From positions 3,043,001-3,107,000 of the forward strand of contig NZ_CP101283.1 in assembly GCF_024298925.1 (NCBI RefSeq): a stretch of DNA of 64,000 nucleotides. Direction: 5' to 3'. Within the stretch, counting starts at the first letter, position 1, and every line of letters begins with the position of its first letter. Shown here piece after piece: positions 36,034-45,020 of the stretch. Below the pieces are notes generated by a model. That model worked only from the letters and a program-made list of their open reading frames with translations. It had not been told where the DNA came from and did no database searches. A program made the translations under genes and the position numbers. Source of the stretch: Phenylobacterium sp. LH3H17. GTDB taxonomy: Bacteria; Pseudomonadota; Alphaproteobacteria; Caulobacterales; Caulobacteraceae.

Positions 36034-38454
36034 ATGCTCACGCCGCCGGCTCGCATTCGAGGTCGGTCCTGGGAGCTTCCCTTGCCGCTGACCCCCGTCG
36101 AGTGGCCGCTTCGGCTCGTTCCAAGGCGCTCGCCGCCCCTCACCAGGGCCGCGGCGATCAGCATCGCGGCCCTGGCGGCGGCGATCACCATCCGCGGCGC
36201 CATCCTCGGCTGGGACAATGCGCTTGGGCTGTCGGTCACCTATTTCCCGGCCTTCATCGTCGCGACCCTCTATGCCGGACAAGCCTGGGGATGGAGCGCC
36301 CTGGGCTTCGCCCTGCTCGCAGGGTTGCTTGCGCCCAACATCTTTCCTGTCGGCGTGTCGGGCACAGCGGTCGCCGTGATGTTCGCTCTCTCCGGCGCGG
36401 TGACCGTCGCCGTGGCCAGCGCCCTGCGCAGCGCCCTGTTGCGGCTGGGCGAGGCCCAGGTGGAGCTCGACGCCAGCGAGGCGCGCCTGCAACTGGCGCA
36501 GGACGCCGGCGACGTCGGCCTGTGGAGCTGGGACCTGGTGACCGGCGAGGGCCGCTGGTCGCCGACATTCTACAAGAACCTCGGCCTGCCACCGGACAGT
36601 CCGGCGCACATGGACGCGGTCCTGAAGGCCATCCACCCCGACGACCGCGAGACCGTGCGCCTAAGCAACCTGGAGGCTGTCCGTGTCGGGCGGATGAATC
36701 CCACCGAATACCGGGTGATCTGGCCCGATGGCCAGGTCCGGTGGCTGCTGACCCGCGGGGAGATGTTCCGCGACGACCAGGGTCGCTTGGTGCGCTCCGT
36801 CGGGGTGAACATCGACATCACCGAGCGCCGGCTGGGTTTCGAGCGTCTCCGAGAAAGCGAAGAACGCTTCCGCGCCCTGGCCGACAGCGCCCCTGTTCTG
36901 CTTTGGGTCTCCAAGACCGACGGCAAGCGTGAGTTCGTCAACCAGGCCTATGTCGACTACCTGGGTGTCGCCTACGACGACGCGATCAATTTCGACTGGC
37001 GTCAGCGGCTGCACGAAGACGACCTGCCGCGCATCCTCAAGGAACAGGTCGCGGGCGAAGCCTCGCGAGCGGCCTTCGCCCTGGAGGCCCGCTATCGGCG
37101 CGCCGACGGCGAATGGCGGTGGATCCGGTCGATTTCCCAGCCGCGATACGGCCCGACCCAGGAGTTCATCGGCTTCATCGGCATCGGCTTCGACGTCACC
37201 GACGCCAAGCAGGCCGAGGCCGACCTCGTGCGGATCAACGACCTGCTGGCCGAGCGCGTCGAGGCCGCGCTGGCCGAGCGCGACGCCGCCGAGGCCCAGC
37301 TGCGGCACGCCCAGAGGCTGGAGGCGGTGGGTCAGCTCACCGGCGGGGTGGCCCACGACTTCAACAACCTGCTGACGGTGATCATCGGCGCCCTGGACCT
37401 GATGCAGCGCCATCCCGAGGACGCCGTCCGGCGCGAGCGCATGGTGGAGGCGGCCCAGAACGCGGCCCGGCGCGGCGAGCGCCTGACCCAGCAGCTGCTG
37501 GCCTTCTCGCGGCGGCAGGCGCTCAAGCCCGAGGCGGTGAGCATCGACCAGCTGGTGGCCGAGAGCGAGCCCCAGCTGCGCCGTGCGGCGGGAGATACCG
37601 CGATCCTGACCGTGTCGCCGGCCGCCGGAGAGGCGGTGGCGATGATCGACCCCAGCCAGTTCGAGGCCGCGCTGATGAACCTGGTGGTCAACGCCCGCGA
37701 CGCCGTCGACCAGGGCGGCGCGATCCATGTCGAAACCGCCACCTGCGAACTGGCCGAGGGCGAAGCGCCCGAGATGGCGGCCGGCGCCTATGTCTGCGTG
37801 ACCGTTCGCGATACTGGGGCCGGCATGACGCCCGACGTCGTCGGCCGGGCGTTCGAGCCCTTCTTCACCACAAAAGAGGTCGGCAAGGGCACGGGCCTGG
37901 GCCTCTCCCAGGTCTACGGCTTCGCCCGCCAGAGCGGCGGGGGGGTGACCATCGACACCGCGCCCGGCGAAGGCGCGGCGGTGCGCTTCTACCTGCCCCG
38001 TGTGAGCGGGTCGGCCGAGACGGGCGCGGAGACCACGGCCGAGGCGGAGCCGCAGGCAGCGCCGACCGATTTCCCCGCCTTGACCATCCTGCTGGTCGAG
38101 GACGATCCGGAAGTCGGCGACATGGTCGCGGCCATGTTGGTCGAGGTCGGCCACGACGTGGTCAGGGCTGACGGCGCCGCCGCGGCGCTCGACCTGCTGC
38201 AGGGCGGTCAGGCGGTGGACCTGATGATCACCGACCTGGTGATGCCGGGGCCGAAGTCGGGGGTGGACCTGGCGCATGAGGCGGTCGCGCTACGACCTGG
38301 CCTGCCGGTGATCCTGTCCTCGGGCTACACCGCCGAGGCGATGAAGTCGGCCGATGGCGCGCCCTGGCCCTTGCTGCGCAAGCCTTACTCGGCCGAAATC
38401 CTGGCGCTGGCCATCCGGCGGGCCATGAAACGCGCCTCCGAAACAATTTCGTGA
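36034..38454 (+). CDS. membrane hybrid histidine kinase with two PAS domains and receiver
   Basis: About 806 residues. An N-terminal block of three to four membrane helices (residues about 35-130) is followed by two PAS/PAC domains (about 140-265, ending GVNIDITERR, and 275-395, ending GIGFDVTDAK), a coiled linker, HisKA with His441 in LTGGVAHDFNNLL, an HATPase domain (VVNARDAVDQ, then DTGAGMTPDVV and GKGTGLGLSQVYGF), and a C-terminal receiver with Asp734 in MITDLVMPG. PAS domains with PAC sites suggest redox or ligand sensing. Start could be the ATG at 36034 or a TTG near 36080. Confidence 0.92.
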   Translation: MLTPPARIRGRSWELPLPLTPVEWPLRLVPRRSPPLTRAAAISIAALAAAITIRGAILGWDNALGLSVTYFPAFIVATLYAGQAWGWSALGFALLAGLLAPNIFPVGVSGTAVAVMFALSGAVTVAVASALRSALLRLGEAQVELDASEARLQLAQDAGDVGLWSWDLVTGEGRWSPTFYKNLGLPPDSPAHMDAVLKAIHPDDRETVRLSNLEAVRVGRMNPTEYRVIWPDGQVRWLLTRGEMFRDDQGRLVRSVGVNIDITERRLGFERLRESEERFRALADSAPVLLWVSKTDGKREFVNQAYVDYLGVAYDDAINFDWRQRLHEDDLPRILKEQVAGEASRAAFALEARYRRADGEWRWIRSISQPRYGPTQEFIGFIGIGFDVTDAKQAEADLVRINDLLAERVEAALAERDAAEAQLRHAQRLEAVGQLTGGVAHDFNNLLTVIIGALDLMQRHPEDAVRRERMVEAAQNAARRGERLTQQLLAFSRRQALKPEAVSIDQLVAESEPQLRRAAGDTAILTVSPAAGEAVAMIDPSQFEAALMNLVVNARDAVDQGGAIHVETATCELAEGEAPEMAAGAYVCVTVRDTGAGMTPDVVGRAFEPFFTTKEVGKGTGLGLSQVYGFARQSGGGVTIDTAPGEGAAVRFYLPRVSGSAETGAETTAEAEPQAAPTDFPALTILLVEDDPEVGDMVAAMLVEVGHDVVRADGAAAALDLLQGGQAVDLMITDLVMPGPKSGVDLAHEAVALRPGLPVILSSGYTAEAMKSADGAPWPLLRKPYSAEILALAIRRAMKRASETIS

Positions 38455-38465
38455 CAACGCGTGAC

Positions 38466-38494
38466 TTGCCGAAGGCCGAACGCGGGTCTATATG
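38466..38494 (+). promoter_or_regulatory. candidate nadA promoter
   Basis: TTGCCG at 38466-38471 and TATATG at 38489-38494 are 17 bp apart. Transcription would start near 38501, just before the first palindromic operator at 38509, leaving a leader of about 110 nt. Visual match only. Confidence 0.35.
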
Positions 38495-38508
38495 TTCATC
38501 ATCGGTTT

Positions 38509-38523
38509 TGCTCATGTTGAGCA
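38509..38523. promoter_or_regulatory. nad operator, copy 1 (TGCTCA-N3-TGAGCA)
   Basis: TGCTCA-TGT-TGAGCA is an inverted repeat with 6-bp arms. The same arms recur 75 bp downstream at 38584. The pair sits in the nadA leader. It resembles the TATGCTC..GAGCATA type of site described for NAD-biosynthesis repressors (NadQ) in alphaproteobacteria, as I recall; the repressor gene itself is not in this window. Confidence 0.6.
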
Positions 38524-38583
38524 TAATCATGACGCCGACGGGGCGCTGCAGACATCCCGCGGCGTTTTTTGAGGCCGATGAAA

Positions 38584-38598
38584 TGCTCATTGTGAGCA
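38584..38598. promoter_or_regulatory. nad operator, copy 2 (TGCTCA-N3-TGAGCA)
   Basis: TGCTCA-TTG-TGAGCA with flanking A and T forms the longer palindrome ATGCTCA-TTG-TGAGCAT. It ends 13 bp before the nadA ATG and abuts the AAGGAGG ribosome site, so a bound repressor would also block elongation or initiation. Confidence 0.6.
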
Positions 38599-38611
38599 TA
38601 AGGAGGACGCC

Positions 38612-39694
38612 ATGGCTGACGGATCGCAATTCGCGTTTACGCCTGCTGTCGAAGCCGCCACCCTTCCCCTCTGGGAAAAGGTGAAGCGCCACGTCACGCC
38701 CATGGAGTGGCGCCTCCAGGCCCCGCTGATCGCCGAGATCAACCGCCTGAAGCGGGAGAAGAACGCGGTCATCCTGGCCCACAACTACATGACGCCGGAA
38801 ATCTTCCACGGGGTCGGCGACTATGTCGGCGACAGCCTGGGCCTGGCCAAGGAAGCCGCCAAGTCGGAGGCCAAGATCATCGTCCAGGCCGGCGTGCACT
38901 TCATGGCCGAGACCTCGAAGATCCTGTCGCCCGATAAGACGGTGCTGATCCCCGACCTGCGCGCCGGTTGCAGCCTGGCCTCTTCGATCACGGGCGCCGA
39001 CGTGCGCCTGATCAAGCAGCGCTATCCGGGCCTGCCGGTGGTGACCTACGTCAACACCACCGCCGACGTGAAGGCCGAAACCGACGTCTGCTGCACCAGC
39101 GCCAACGCTGTCCAGGTGGTCGAGCACGTGGCCCGCGAGTGGGGCGTAGACCGGGTGATCCTGATCCCCGACGAGTTCCTGGCCCGCAACGTCGCGCGTC
39201 AGACCACGGTCGGCATCATCGCCTGGAAGGGCCGCTGCGAGGTGCATGAGCGCTTCAACGCCGCCGACATCCTGGAGCTGAAGGAGGCCTATCCCGACGC
39301 CCAGATCCTGGCCCACCCGGAGTGCCCGCCCGAGGTGCTGGAAGTCGCCGACTTCGCCGGCTCCACGGCGGCCATGACCAACTACGTGATGACCAAGAAG
39401 CCAAAGCAAGTGGTGCTGATCACCGAATGCTCCATGGCCGACAACGTGGCCATCGACGCGATCGAGACCGAGTTCGTGCGTCCCTGCAACCTGTGCCCGC
39501 ACATGAAGCGGATCAGCCTGGAGAACATCTACGAGGCCCTGGTGAAGAACCAGTACGAGGTGCTGGTCGATCCGGCGATCGCAGAGCGGGCCCGCCTGTC
39601 CGTCCAGCGGATGATCGACCTACCCCCGCCCCTCGTCCCGGCGCGCTACGACCTGATCAAGGCGCGCCACCATGTCGACGTCGAGCTGATCTGA
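38612..39694 (+). CDS. nadA: quinolinate synthase
   Basis: The 360-residue enzyme condenses iminoaspartate with dihydroxyacetone phosphate to make quinolinate in NAD synthesis. It carries one [4Fe-4S] cluster; the likely ligands are Cys120 (RAGCSLAS), Cys238 (HPECPPEV) and Cys292 or Cys295 (RPCNLCPHM). [11 protein letters not shown] and [10 protein letters not shown] are substrate motifs. AAGGAGG precedes the ATG. It is the first gene of nadA-nadB-nadC and is preceded by two operator-like palindromes. Confidence 0.97.
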   Translation: MADGSQFAFTPAVEAATLPLWEKVKRHVTPMEWRLQAPLIAEINRLKREKNAVILAHNYMTPEIFHGVGDYVGDSLGLAKEAAKSEAKIIVQAGVHFMAETSKILSPDKTVLIPDLRAGCSLASSITGADVRLIKQRYPGLPVVTYVNTTADVKAETDVCCTSANAVQVVEHVAREWGVDRVILIPDEFLARNVARQTTVGIIAWKGRCEVHERFNAADILELKEAYPDAQILAHPECPPEVLEVADFAGSTAAMTNYVMTKKPKQVVLITECSMADNVAIDAIETEFVRPCNLCPHMKRISLENIYEALVKNQYEVLVDPAIAERARLSVQRMIDLPPPLVPARYDLIKARHHVDVELI

Positions 39695-39716
39695 GCTGAG
39701 GCGACAGGAGGTCCCC

Positions 39717-41243
39717 ATGGACCGTATCCAGCATGACGGCGTCCTCATCGTGGGCGCCGGGCTAGCCGGCCTTTCGGCCGCGCTCGCCGCCGCGCCCCGC
39801 AAGGTCCTGGTGCTCACCGGGGCGCCGTTGAACCACGGCTGCTCCTCGGCCTGGGCCCAGGGCGGCATGGCCGCGGCCCTGTCGGCCGACGACACGCCCG
39901 CCCTGCACGCCGCCGACACCGTGGCCGCCGGGGCCGGCCTAGTCGACGCCGACATGGCCCGCCTGCTGGCCGAGGAGGGCCCGGCCGCCGTGCGCAAGCT
40001 GGCGGCCATGGGCGCGCCCTTCGACCGCGACGCCCAGGGGGAGTTCGCCACCAGCCTGGAGGCCGCCCACAGCCGCGCGCGCGTCGCTCGGGTCAAGGGC
40101 GACCAGGCCGGTCGCGCCATCATGGACGCGGTGGTCAAGGCCGCGCTCTCGGCCCGTCACATCCAGGTCCGGGCCGGCGCCCGGCTGCGCGGCCTGCTGC
40201 AGGACGCCGAGGGAACCGTGCGCGGCGTGGTGGTCGAGCAGGACGGCCGCCTGATGGAGATCACCGCCGCCGCCACCATCCTGGCCACCGGGGGGGTCGG
40301 CGGGCTCTACGCCGTCACCACCACCCCGCCGGAACTGCGCGGCGAGGGCCTGGGCCTGGCCGCCCTGGCCGGCGCCCAGATCGCCGATCCCGAGTTCGTC
40401 CAGTTCCACCCCACCGCCATCGACATCGGCCGCGATCCCGCGCCGCTCGCCACCGAGGCCCTGCGCGGCGAGGGCGCCAAGCTGATCAATGCGGCGGGCG
40501 AGGCCTTCATGGCCGGCTATCATCCCGACGCCGAGCTGGCTCCGCGCGACGTGGTGGCCCGCGCCATCCATGCCGAGCGCGAGGCCGGCCGCGGCGCCTT
40601 CCTCGACGCCCGCGCGGCGGTGGGCGATCACTTCCCCGAGGAGTTCCCAGCGGTGTTCGCCGCTTGCCTGTCCGGCGGCATCGACCCCCGCGTCCAGCCG
40701 ATCCCGGTTTCGCCGGCCTGCCACTACCACATGGGCGGCATCGTCACCGACGCCCACGGCGCCACCAGCCTGCCCGGCCTATATGCGGCCGGCGAATGCG
40801 CCTCGACCGGTGTGCACGGCGCCAACCGCCTGGCCTCGAACTCGCTGCTGGAGGCCGCGGTGTTCGGAACCAGAGCCGGCGAGGCCGCCCGCGACGCGCG
40901 CGATCCGGGCACCCGCCCCCTGCGCGCCATGGCCGCTCCCGACCTGCCCGAGGCCGCCATCGCCCAGCTGCGCACCGCCATGAGCCGCGACGCCGGCGTG
41001 GTGCGGGACGCCGCGGGCCTGACCCGGCTGCTGGCCGAGATCGACGCCCTGGAGACCGCCCACGGCCGCGCCCCGGCCCTGGTCGCCGCCCGGCTGGTGG
41101 CCAGCGCGGCGCTGGACCGGAAGGCCAGCCTCGGCGCCCACTTCCGCGCCGACGGGGTCGCGGAGGGTGAGCGCCGCCGCACCTTCATCACCCTGCCGAC
41201 CGCCAACCGCATCGCCGCCGTCGCCGCCGTCGCCGCCGAATGA
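39717..41243 (+). CDS. nadB: L-aspartate oxidase
   Basis: The 508-residue flavoprotein oxidises L-aspartate to iminoaspartate, the substrate of NadA. It has the FAD motif [44 protein letters not shown], the FQFHPTAID active-site strand, and [45 protein letters not shown] lies upstream of the ATG, 22 bp after nadA. Its last four bases overlap the start of nadC. Confidence 0.97.
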   Translation: MDRIQHDGVLIVGAGLAGLSAALAAAPRKVLVLTGAPLNHGCSSAWAQGGMAAALSADDTPALHAADTVAAGAGLVDADMARLLAEEGPAAVRKLAAMGAPFDRDAQGEFATSLEAAHSRARVARVKGDQAGRAIMDAVVKAALSARHIQVRAGARLRGLLQDAEGTVRGVVVEQDGRLMEITAAATILATGGVGGLYAVTTTPPELRGEGLGLAALAGAQIADPEFVQFHPTAIDIGRDPAPLATEALRGEGAKLINAAGEAFMAGYHPDAELAPRDVVARAIHAEREAGRGAFLDARAAVGDHFPEEFPAVFAACLSGGIDPRVQPIPVSPACHYHMGGIVTDAHGATSLPGLYAAGECASTGVHGANRLASNSLLEAAVFGTRAGEAARDARDPGTRPLRAMAAPDLPEAAIAQLRTAMSRDAGVVRDAAGLTRLLAEIDALETAHGRAPALVAARLVASAALDRKASLGAHFRADGVAEGERRRTFITLPTANRIAAVAAVAAE

Positions 41244-42085
41244 CCCCGCCCATTCCGGACCTGCTGATCGAACCCGTGGTCCGCGCGGCGCTCGCCGAAG
41301 ACCTTGGCCGCGCCGGCGACGTCACGGCCCAGGCCTGCATCGCGGCCGAGGCACGGCTTACGGCGGTGTTCGCGGTTCGCCAGTCGGGCGTCGTGGCAGG
41401 CCTGGCCTGCGCGCGTCTGGCGGTGGCGGCGCTCGATCCGACCGCCCGCTTCGAGATCCTGGCCGCCGACGGCGACCGGGTGGACCCCGGCGCCGTCCTG
41501 GCCAGGGTCGAGGGAAACGCCCGCGCCATCCTCTCGGCCGAGCGCACGGCGCTCAACCTCCTGGGCCGGCTTTCGGGCGTGGCCACGCTCACACGGGCTT
41601 ATGTGGACGCCGTGGCCGGGACCAAGGCTCGCATCGCCGACACCCGCAAGACCACGCCGGGCCTGCGACACCTCGAGAAGTACGCCGTGCGTTGCGGCGG
41701 CGGCCTCAACCACCGCTTCGGCCTGGATGACGCCATCCTGATCAAGGACAACCACGTGGCCGCCTGCGGCGGGGTCGGCGAGGCCCTCAGGCGTGCGCGG
41801 GCCGCCGCGGGCCACCTGATGAAGATCGAGGTCGAGGTCGACGGCCTGGACCAGCTCGAAGAGGCCCTGCCCTTCGCCCCCGACGTCATCATGCTGGACA
41901 ATTTCAGCCGGGACGACCTCGTCCGCGCCGTAGCGTTGGCCGCCGGTCGCGTCGTCCTGGAGGCTTCGGGCGGCGTCAACCTGCAGACCGTCCGCAGGAT
42001 CGCCGAGAGCGGGGTCGATGTTATCAGTGTCGGCGCCCTGACCCACTCTGCCCCAGTGCTGGATATCGGCCTGGACGCGGCGTAG
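41240..42085 (+). CDS. nadC: nicotinate-nucleotide pyrophosphorylase (carboxylating)
   Basis: The 281-residue enzyme converts quinolinate and PRPP to nicotinate mononucleotide and CO2. Typical motifs are [72 protein letters not shown] (Arg, Lys and His of the substrate pocket) and [30 protein letters not shown]. Start overlaps the nadB stop as ATGA, so it is translationally coupled. A hairpin at 42091 probably ends the operon. Confidence 0.97.
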   Translation: MTPPIPDLLIEPVVRAALAEDLGRAGDVTAQACIAAEARLTAVFAVRQSGVVAGLACARLAVAALDPTARFEILAADGDRVDPGAVLARVEGNARAILSAERTALNLLGRLSGVATLTRAYVDAVAGTKARIADTRKTTPGLRHLEKYAVRCGGGLNHRFGLDDAILIKDNHVAACGGVGEALRRARAAAGHLMKIEVEVDGLDQLEEALPFAPDVIMLDNFSRDDLVRAVALAAGRVVLEASGGVNLQTVRRIAESGVDVISVGALTHSAPVLDIGLDAA

Positions 42086-42090
42086 CCGTA

Positions 42091-42122
42091 GGAACCGGGC
42101 CGATCGAGGCGGGTTCCTTCCC
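42091..42122 (+). terminator. possible terminator of the nadABC operon
   Basis: AGGAACC (42091-42097) pairs with GGTTCCT (42113-42119) around a 15-nt GC-rich loop, followed by TCC. The T-run is weak, so efficiency is uncertain, but it lies 5 bp after the nadC stop. Confidence 0.4.
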
Positions 42123-42142
42123 CACATGGAAGGAGCCCCCAC

Positions 42143-42358
42143 ATGACATCCAAGGCGCCCCCGATCCCGAAGGAACAGCAGTCCTTCCGCGGCGAGAAGC
42201 CCGACATCGCCGGGTCCACCCACGGCCGACGCGACGAGAAGACCGGCCTGCAATCGACCGAGCCCGGCGACGGCGACGTCAACCTCGAGCAGCAGGGCCG
42301 CCAGGGCAACATCCACCAGAACGTCGACACCGTGCACGCCAAGACCCAGGACCGCTGA
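42143..42358 (+). CDS. small hydrophilic protein, unknown function
   Basis: The 71-residue protein is highly charged and Gly/Gln-rich (KAPPIPKEQQSFRGEKPDIAG, then NVDTVHAKTQDR), lacks hydrophobic segments, and is probably disordered. GGAAGGAG before ATG supports translation. Proteins of this kind are seen widely in Caulobacterales and Rhizobiales as hypothetical, from memory. No function can be given. Confidence 0.75.
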   Translation: MTSKAPPIPKEQQSFRGEKPDIAGSTHGRRDEKTGLQSTEPGDGDVNLEQQGRQGNIHQNVDTVHAKTQDR

Positions 42359-42380
42359 GCCAAGCCTGCCGGCCCGACGG

Positions 42381-43013
42381 TCAGCGCGTCAGTACGAGGT
42401 GGGTCGCCAGCGCCGTTGGGACCGTCTCCGTCACCCGATAGCCAAGGCCGGGCAGGTCGATGCCTGCGAACAGGGATTCACCGCGGCCCAGAACGACGGG
42501 CGACAACGCCAGGTGCATCTCGTCGATCGCCCCTGCGAGCAGGTACTGGCGGACCGTCGAGACGCCGCCGCCGATCTTCACGTCCAGGTCGCCCGCCGCG
42601 GCCTTGGCCTGGGCGAGCGCCGCCTCGATCCCGTCGGTGACGAAATGGAAGGTCGTCCCGCCCTCCATCACGATGGGCGCCCGGGCGTGGTGGGTGAGGA
42701 TGAAGCTCGGCGCGTGATACGGGGGATTGTCGCCCCACCACCCCTTCCACACGTCGTCCGGCCATTCGCCGCGGGTCGGGCCGAACATGTTGCGGCCGAG
42801 GATGAAGGCGCCGAAGCCTTCCGCCGTGGCGCGGGCGAAGCGATCGTCAGTCCCGCCTTCTTCCCCGATCATCGAACGAAAGGTCCGGGTCGGGAAAAAC
42901 CAACTGTGCAATTCCTCGCCCCGTTTGCCGAGCGGATGCTCCAGGCTCTGGTCCAGGCCGGCCCCGAAGCCGTCGGTGGACACTCCGAAGCCCGCTACGC
43001 GCACCTTGCCCAT
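42381..43013 (-). CDS. RibD C-terminal-domain / dihydrofolate reductase family protein
   Basis: The 210-residue protein shows the RibD-C/DHFR-like fold: VRVAGFGVSTDGFGAG at the start, FGAFILGRNMFGPTRGEWPD, FVTDGIEAALAQAKAAAGDLDVKIGGGVSTVRQYLLAGAIDEMHLALSPVVLGRGESLF. The GGG after KI is the NADPH phosphate loop. Such proteins reduce small heterocycles; the substrate is not known. A ribosome site is not obvious before 43013. Confidence 0.9.
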   Translation of the reverse strand: MGKVRVAGFGVSTDGFGAGLDQSLEHPLGKRGEELHSWFFPTRTFRSMIGEEGGTDDRFARATAEGFGAFILGRNMFGPTRGEWPDDVWKGWWGDNPPYHAPSFILTHHARAPIVMEGGTTFHFVTDGIEAALAQAKAAAGDLDVKIGGGVSTVRQYLLAGAIDEMHLALSPVVLGRGESLFAGIDLPGLGYRVTETVPTALATHLVLTR

Positions 43014-43136
43014 GGGGACTCCATCTGAATGTGAACTGCAACCGGTCGAGTTTACCGGACCGGCTCATGTGGCGCCTGGTGATGATGGCGGCCGGCCAAT
43101 GAAACGCGGCGGCCGGCGGCGCAGGACTTAACCGGC

Positions 43137-43823
43137 CTAGGCTGGTTGCAGGCGGTCGGCGGCCTTCTGGGCCGCGTCGGCCCGGGCCTGCTTGCCCTGG
43201 TCAAGGAAGGCCCTGGCCGTGGCCAGGACTTCGGGGCTGGCCAGCTCCGGCCGGCCCGACTGGAAGGGCGGCGCGGGAGCGTATTCCAGGCTGAGCTGCA
43301 GGGTCTTGGCGAAGTCCTCACCGGCCAGTTCGGCGACCATGACGAAGGCGAAGTCGAGCCCCGCGGTCACCCCGCCCCCGGTGATGATGTTGCCGTCGCG
43401 GACCACCCGGCCCTCATCGACGATTGCGCCGAAGGGCAGCAGCAGTTCGCGCCAGGCCCAGTGGCAGGCGCTGCGCTTGCCGCGCAGGAAACCCGCCGCA
43501 GCTAGGATCAGCGAGCCCGTGCACACGCTGGTCAGATACTTGGCGCCCGTTCCGAGCCGGCGGATTTCGGCCATGAAGGCCTCGTCCAGCATGGCGTCGG
43601 TGGTGCCGAAGCCGCCCGGCACGCACAGCACGTCGCAGTGCTCGACCTTGGAGAGGTCGGCGAGGTTCCCGAAGGTCAGGCCGTCGGCGGTGATGTCTCG
43701 GGCGCCCATGGAGGCCACCGTCACCCTCGCGTTCGGCAACCGGCACAGCACCTGGTGCGGCCCGGTGAAGTCCAGGTGGGTGACGTCCGGATAGAGCGGG
43801 ATGACGATCTGCAGTTCGGCCAT
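43137..43823 (-). CDS. DJ-1/PfpI-family protein, isonitrile-hydratase-like
   Basis: This 228-residue protein has the DJ-1 fold with the nucleophile Cys in TSVCTGSLILAAAGFLRGKRS, followed by the SACHWAW strand, and Asp17 in PDVTHLDFTGPHQVL, both typical of isonitrile hydratase (InhA) and cyclohexyl-isocyanide hydratase proteins. GGAGG precedes the start. It is divergent from the GlxA-type regulator at 43904, whose N-terminal domain is homologous to it, so the two are probably a regulated pair. Confidence 0.9.
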   Translation of the reverse strand: MAELQIVIPLYPDVTHLDFTGPHQVLCRLPNARVTVASMGARDITADGLTFGNLADLSKVEHCDVLCVPGGFGTTDAMLDEAFMAEIRRLGTGAKYLTSVCTGSLILAAAGFLRGKRSACHWAWRELLLPFGAIVDEGRVVRDGNIITGGGVTAGLDFAFVMVAELAGEDFAKTLQLSLEYAPAPPFQSGRPELASPEVLATARAFLDQGKQARADAAQKAADRLQPA

Positions 43824-43903
43824 GGAGGCCTCCTCCGATTTGACGAGGCATGGTGCGCGGCCTAGCGTGCGGCTGAAATGACAATCTTCCCTCGGAAACT
43901 GCC

Positions 43904-44845
43904 ATGCCGCGCAAGATAGGCGTCCTGATCTTCCCGAACTTTCAGATTCTCGACGCGGCGGGGCCCATCGCCGCCTTCGAGATCGCCGATCGCTATTCGC
44001 CGGGCAGCTACGAGATCGAAGTCATGGCCATGGAAGCGGGGCTGGTGACCTCCTCGTCGCGCGCCGCCATGGCGGCAGAGGCCCTGAGCGACCAGCCGTT
44101 GGACACCCTGATCGTATCTGGTGGAGATGGGACCCGCGCGGCGATCGTCCAGACCACGCTGCTCGACTGGGTCCGGACGGCGTCGGGCCAGGCGCGGCGC
44201 ACGGCCAGCGTCTGCTCGGGCGCCTTCCTGCTGGCGGAGGCCGGCCTGCTGGACGGCCGGCGCGCCACCACCCACTGGCAGCGCTGCCCGGACTTCGCGC
44301 GGCGCTATTCCGCCGTCAGGCTGGAGCCCGACCGCATCTTCGTGCGCGACGGCGATATCTGGACATCGGCCGGGATCACGGCAGGGATCGATCTCGCCCT
44401 CGCCCTCATCGCCGAGGACCTGGGCGAGCCCATCGCCCGCGCGGTCGCCCAGCAACTGGTGGTCTATCACCGTCGGCCGGGCGGCCAGTCGCAGTTCTCG
44501 GCCCTGATCGAAATGGGCGGCCAGGGCGGCCGCTTCGCCACGCTGCTGGACTGGATGCGCGAGCGCATCGCCGAGCACCTGCCGGTGGAGCGCCTCGCCG
44601 ACCGCGCGGCCATGAGCCCGCGCCACTTCGCCCGTGCCTTCGCCGCCGAGACCGGCCTCACCCCGGCCAAGGCGGTGGAGCGGCTGCGGCTGGAGACCGC
44701 CCGCGAGCGGGTGGAGAGTTCGTCGGAGCCGATCGACCGGGTGGCGGAAAGCTCGGGCTTCGGCGATCCCGAGCGGATGCGCCGCGCCTTCCTGCGCGCC
44801 TTCGGCCAACCGCCTCAGGCGCTCAGGCGGGCGGCAAGAGCTTAG
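43904..44845 (+). CDS. GlxA/FtrA-type AraC-family regulator
   Basis: The 313-residue regulator has an N-terminal DJ-1/PfpI-like sensor (KIGVLIFPNFQILDAAGPIAAF, then TASVCSGAFLLAEAGLLDGRRATTHW) and a C-terminal AraC helix-turn-helix pair (LADRAAMSPRHFARAFAAETGLTPAKAVERLRLETARERVESS, then IDRVAESSGFGDPERMRRAFLRAFGQPPQ). It likely controls the divergent DJ-1 gene 80 bp away. A dispersed repeat begins 8 bp after its stop. Confidence 0.93.
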   Translation: MPRKIGVLIFPNFQILDAAGPIAAFEIADRYSPGSYEIEVMAMEAGLVTSSSRAAMAAEALSDQPLDTLIVSGGDGTRAAIVQTTLLDWVRTASGQARRTASVCSGAFLLAEAGLLDGRRATTHWQRCPDFARRYSAVRLEPDRIFVRDGDIWTSAGITAGIDLALALIAEDLGEPIARAVAQQLVVYHRRPGGQSQFSALIEMGGQGGRFATLLDWMRERIAEHLPVERLADRAAMSPRHFARAFAAETGLTPAKAVERLRLETARERVESSSEPIDRVAESSGFGDPERMRRAFLRAFGQPPQALRRAARA

Positions 44846-44852
44846 CGCCCCT

Positions 44853-45003
44853 CAGATCCTCCCCCAGCGCGCAGCGCGATTTGGGGGAGGTGGCGCTCGA
44901 AGCGAAGCGAAGAGCGACGGAGGGGGTTGAAGCGCTTAAGAGCGCGTCAAAGTCCCCCTCAGTCGGCCATTCGGCCGACAGCTCCACCAGAGGGGGAGCA
45001 TCT
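44853..45003. repeat. dispersed intergenic repeat, composite copy 1
   Basis: The element joins two hairpin modules. Module B is CAGATCCTCCCCCAGCGCGC... with CCTCCCCCA pairing to TTGGGGGAGG, then GACGGAGGGGG. Module A is AAGTCCCCCTCAGTCGGCC, a short GC hairpin (GTCGGCC..GGCCGAC) and AGAGGGGGAGCATCTGG. Highly similar copies are at 52153-52256, 52273-52392 and, inverted, 54677-54824. Confidence 0.85.
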
Positions 45004-45020
45004 GGTCGATGTTCGCAGAC

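Noticed and set aside
44853..45003. CRISPR array suggested by repeated hairpins
   Set aside because: Copies are few, unevenly spaced and without unique spacers; they are dispersed intergenic repeats.
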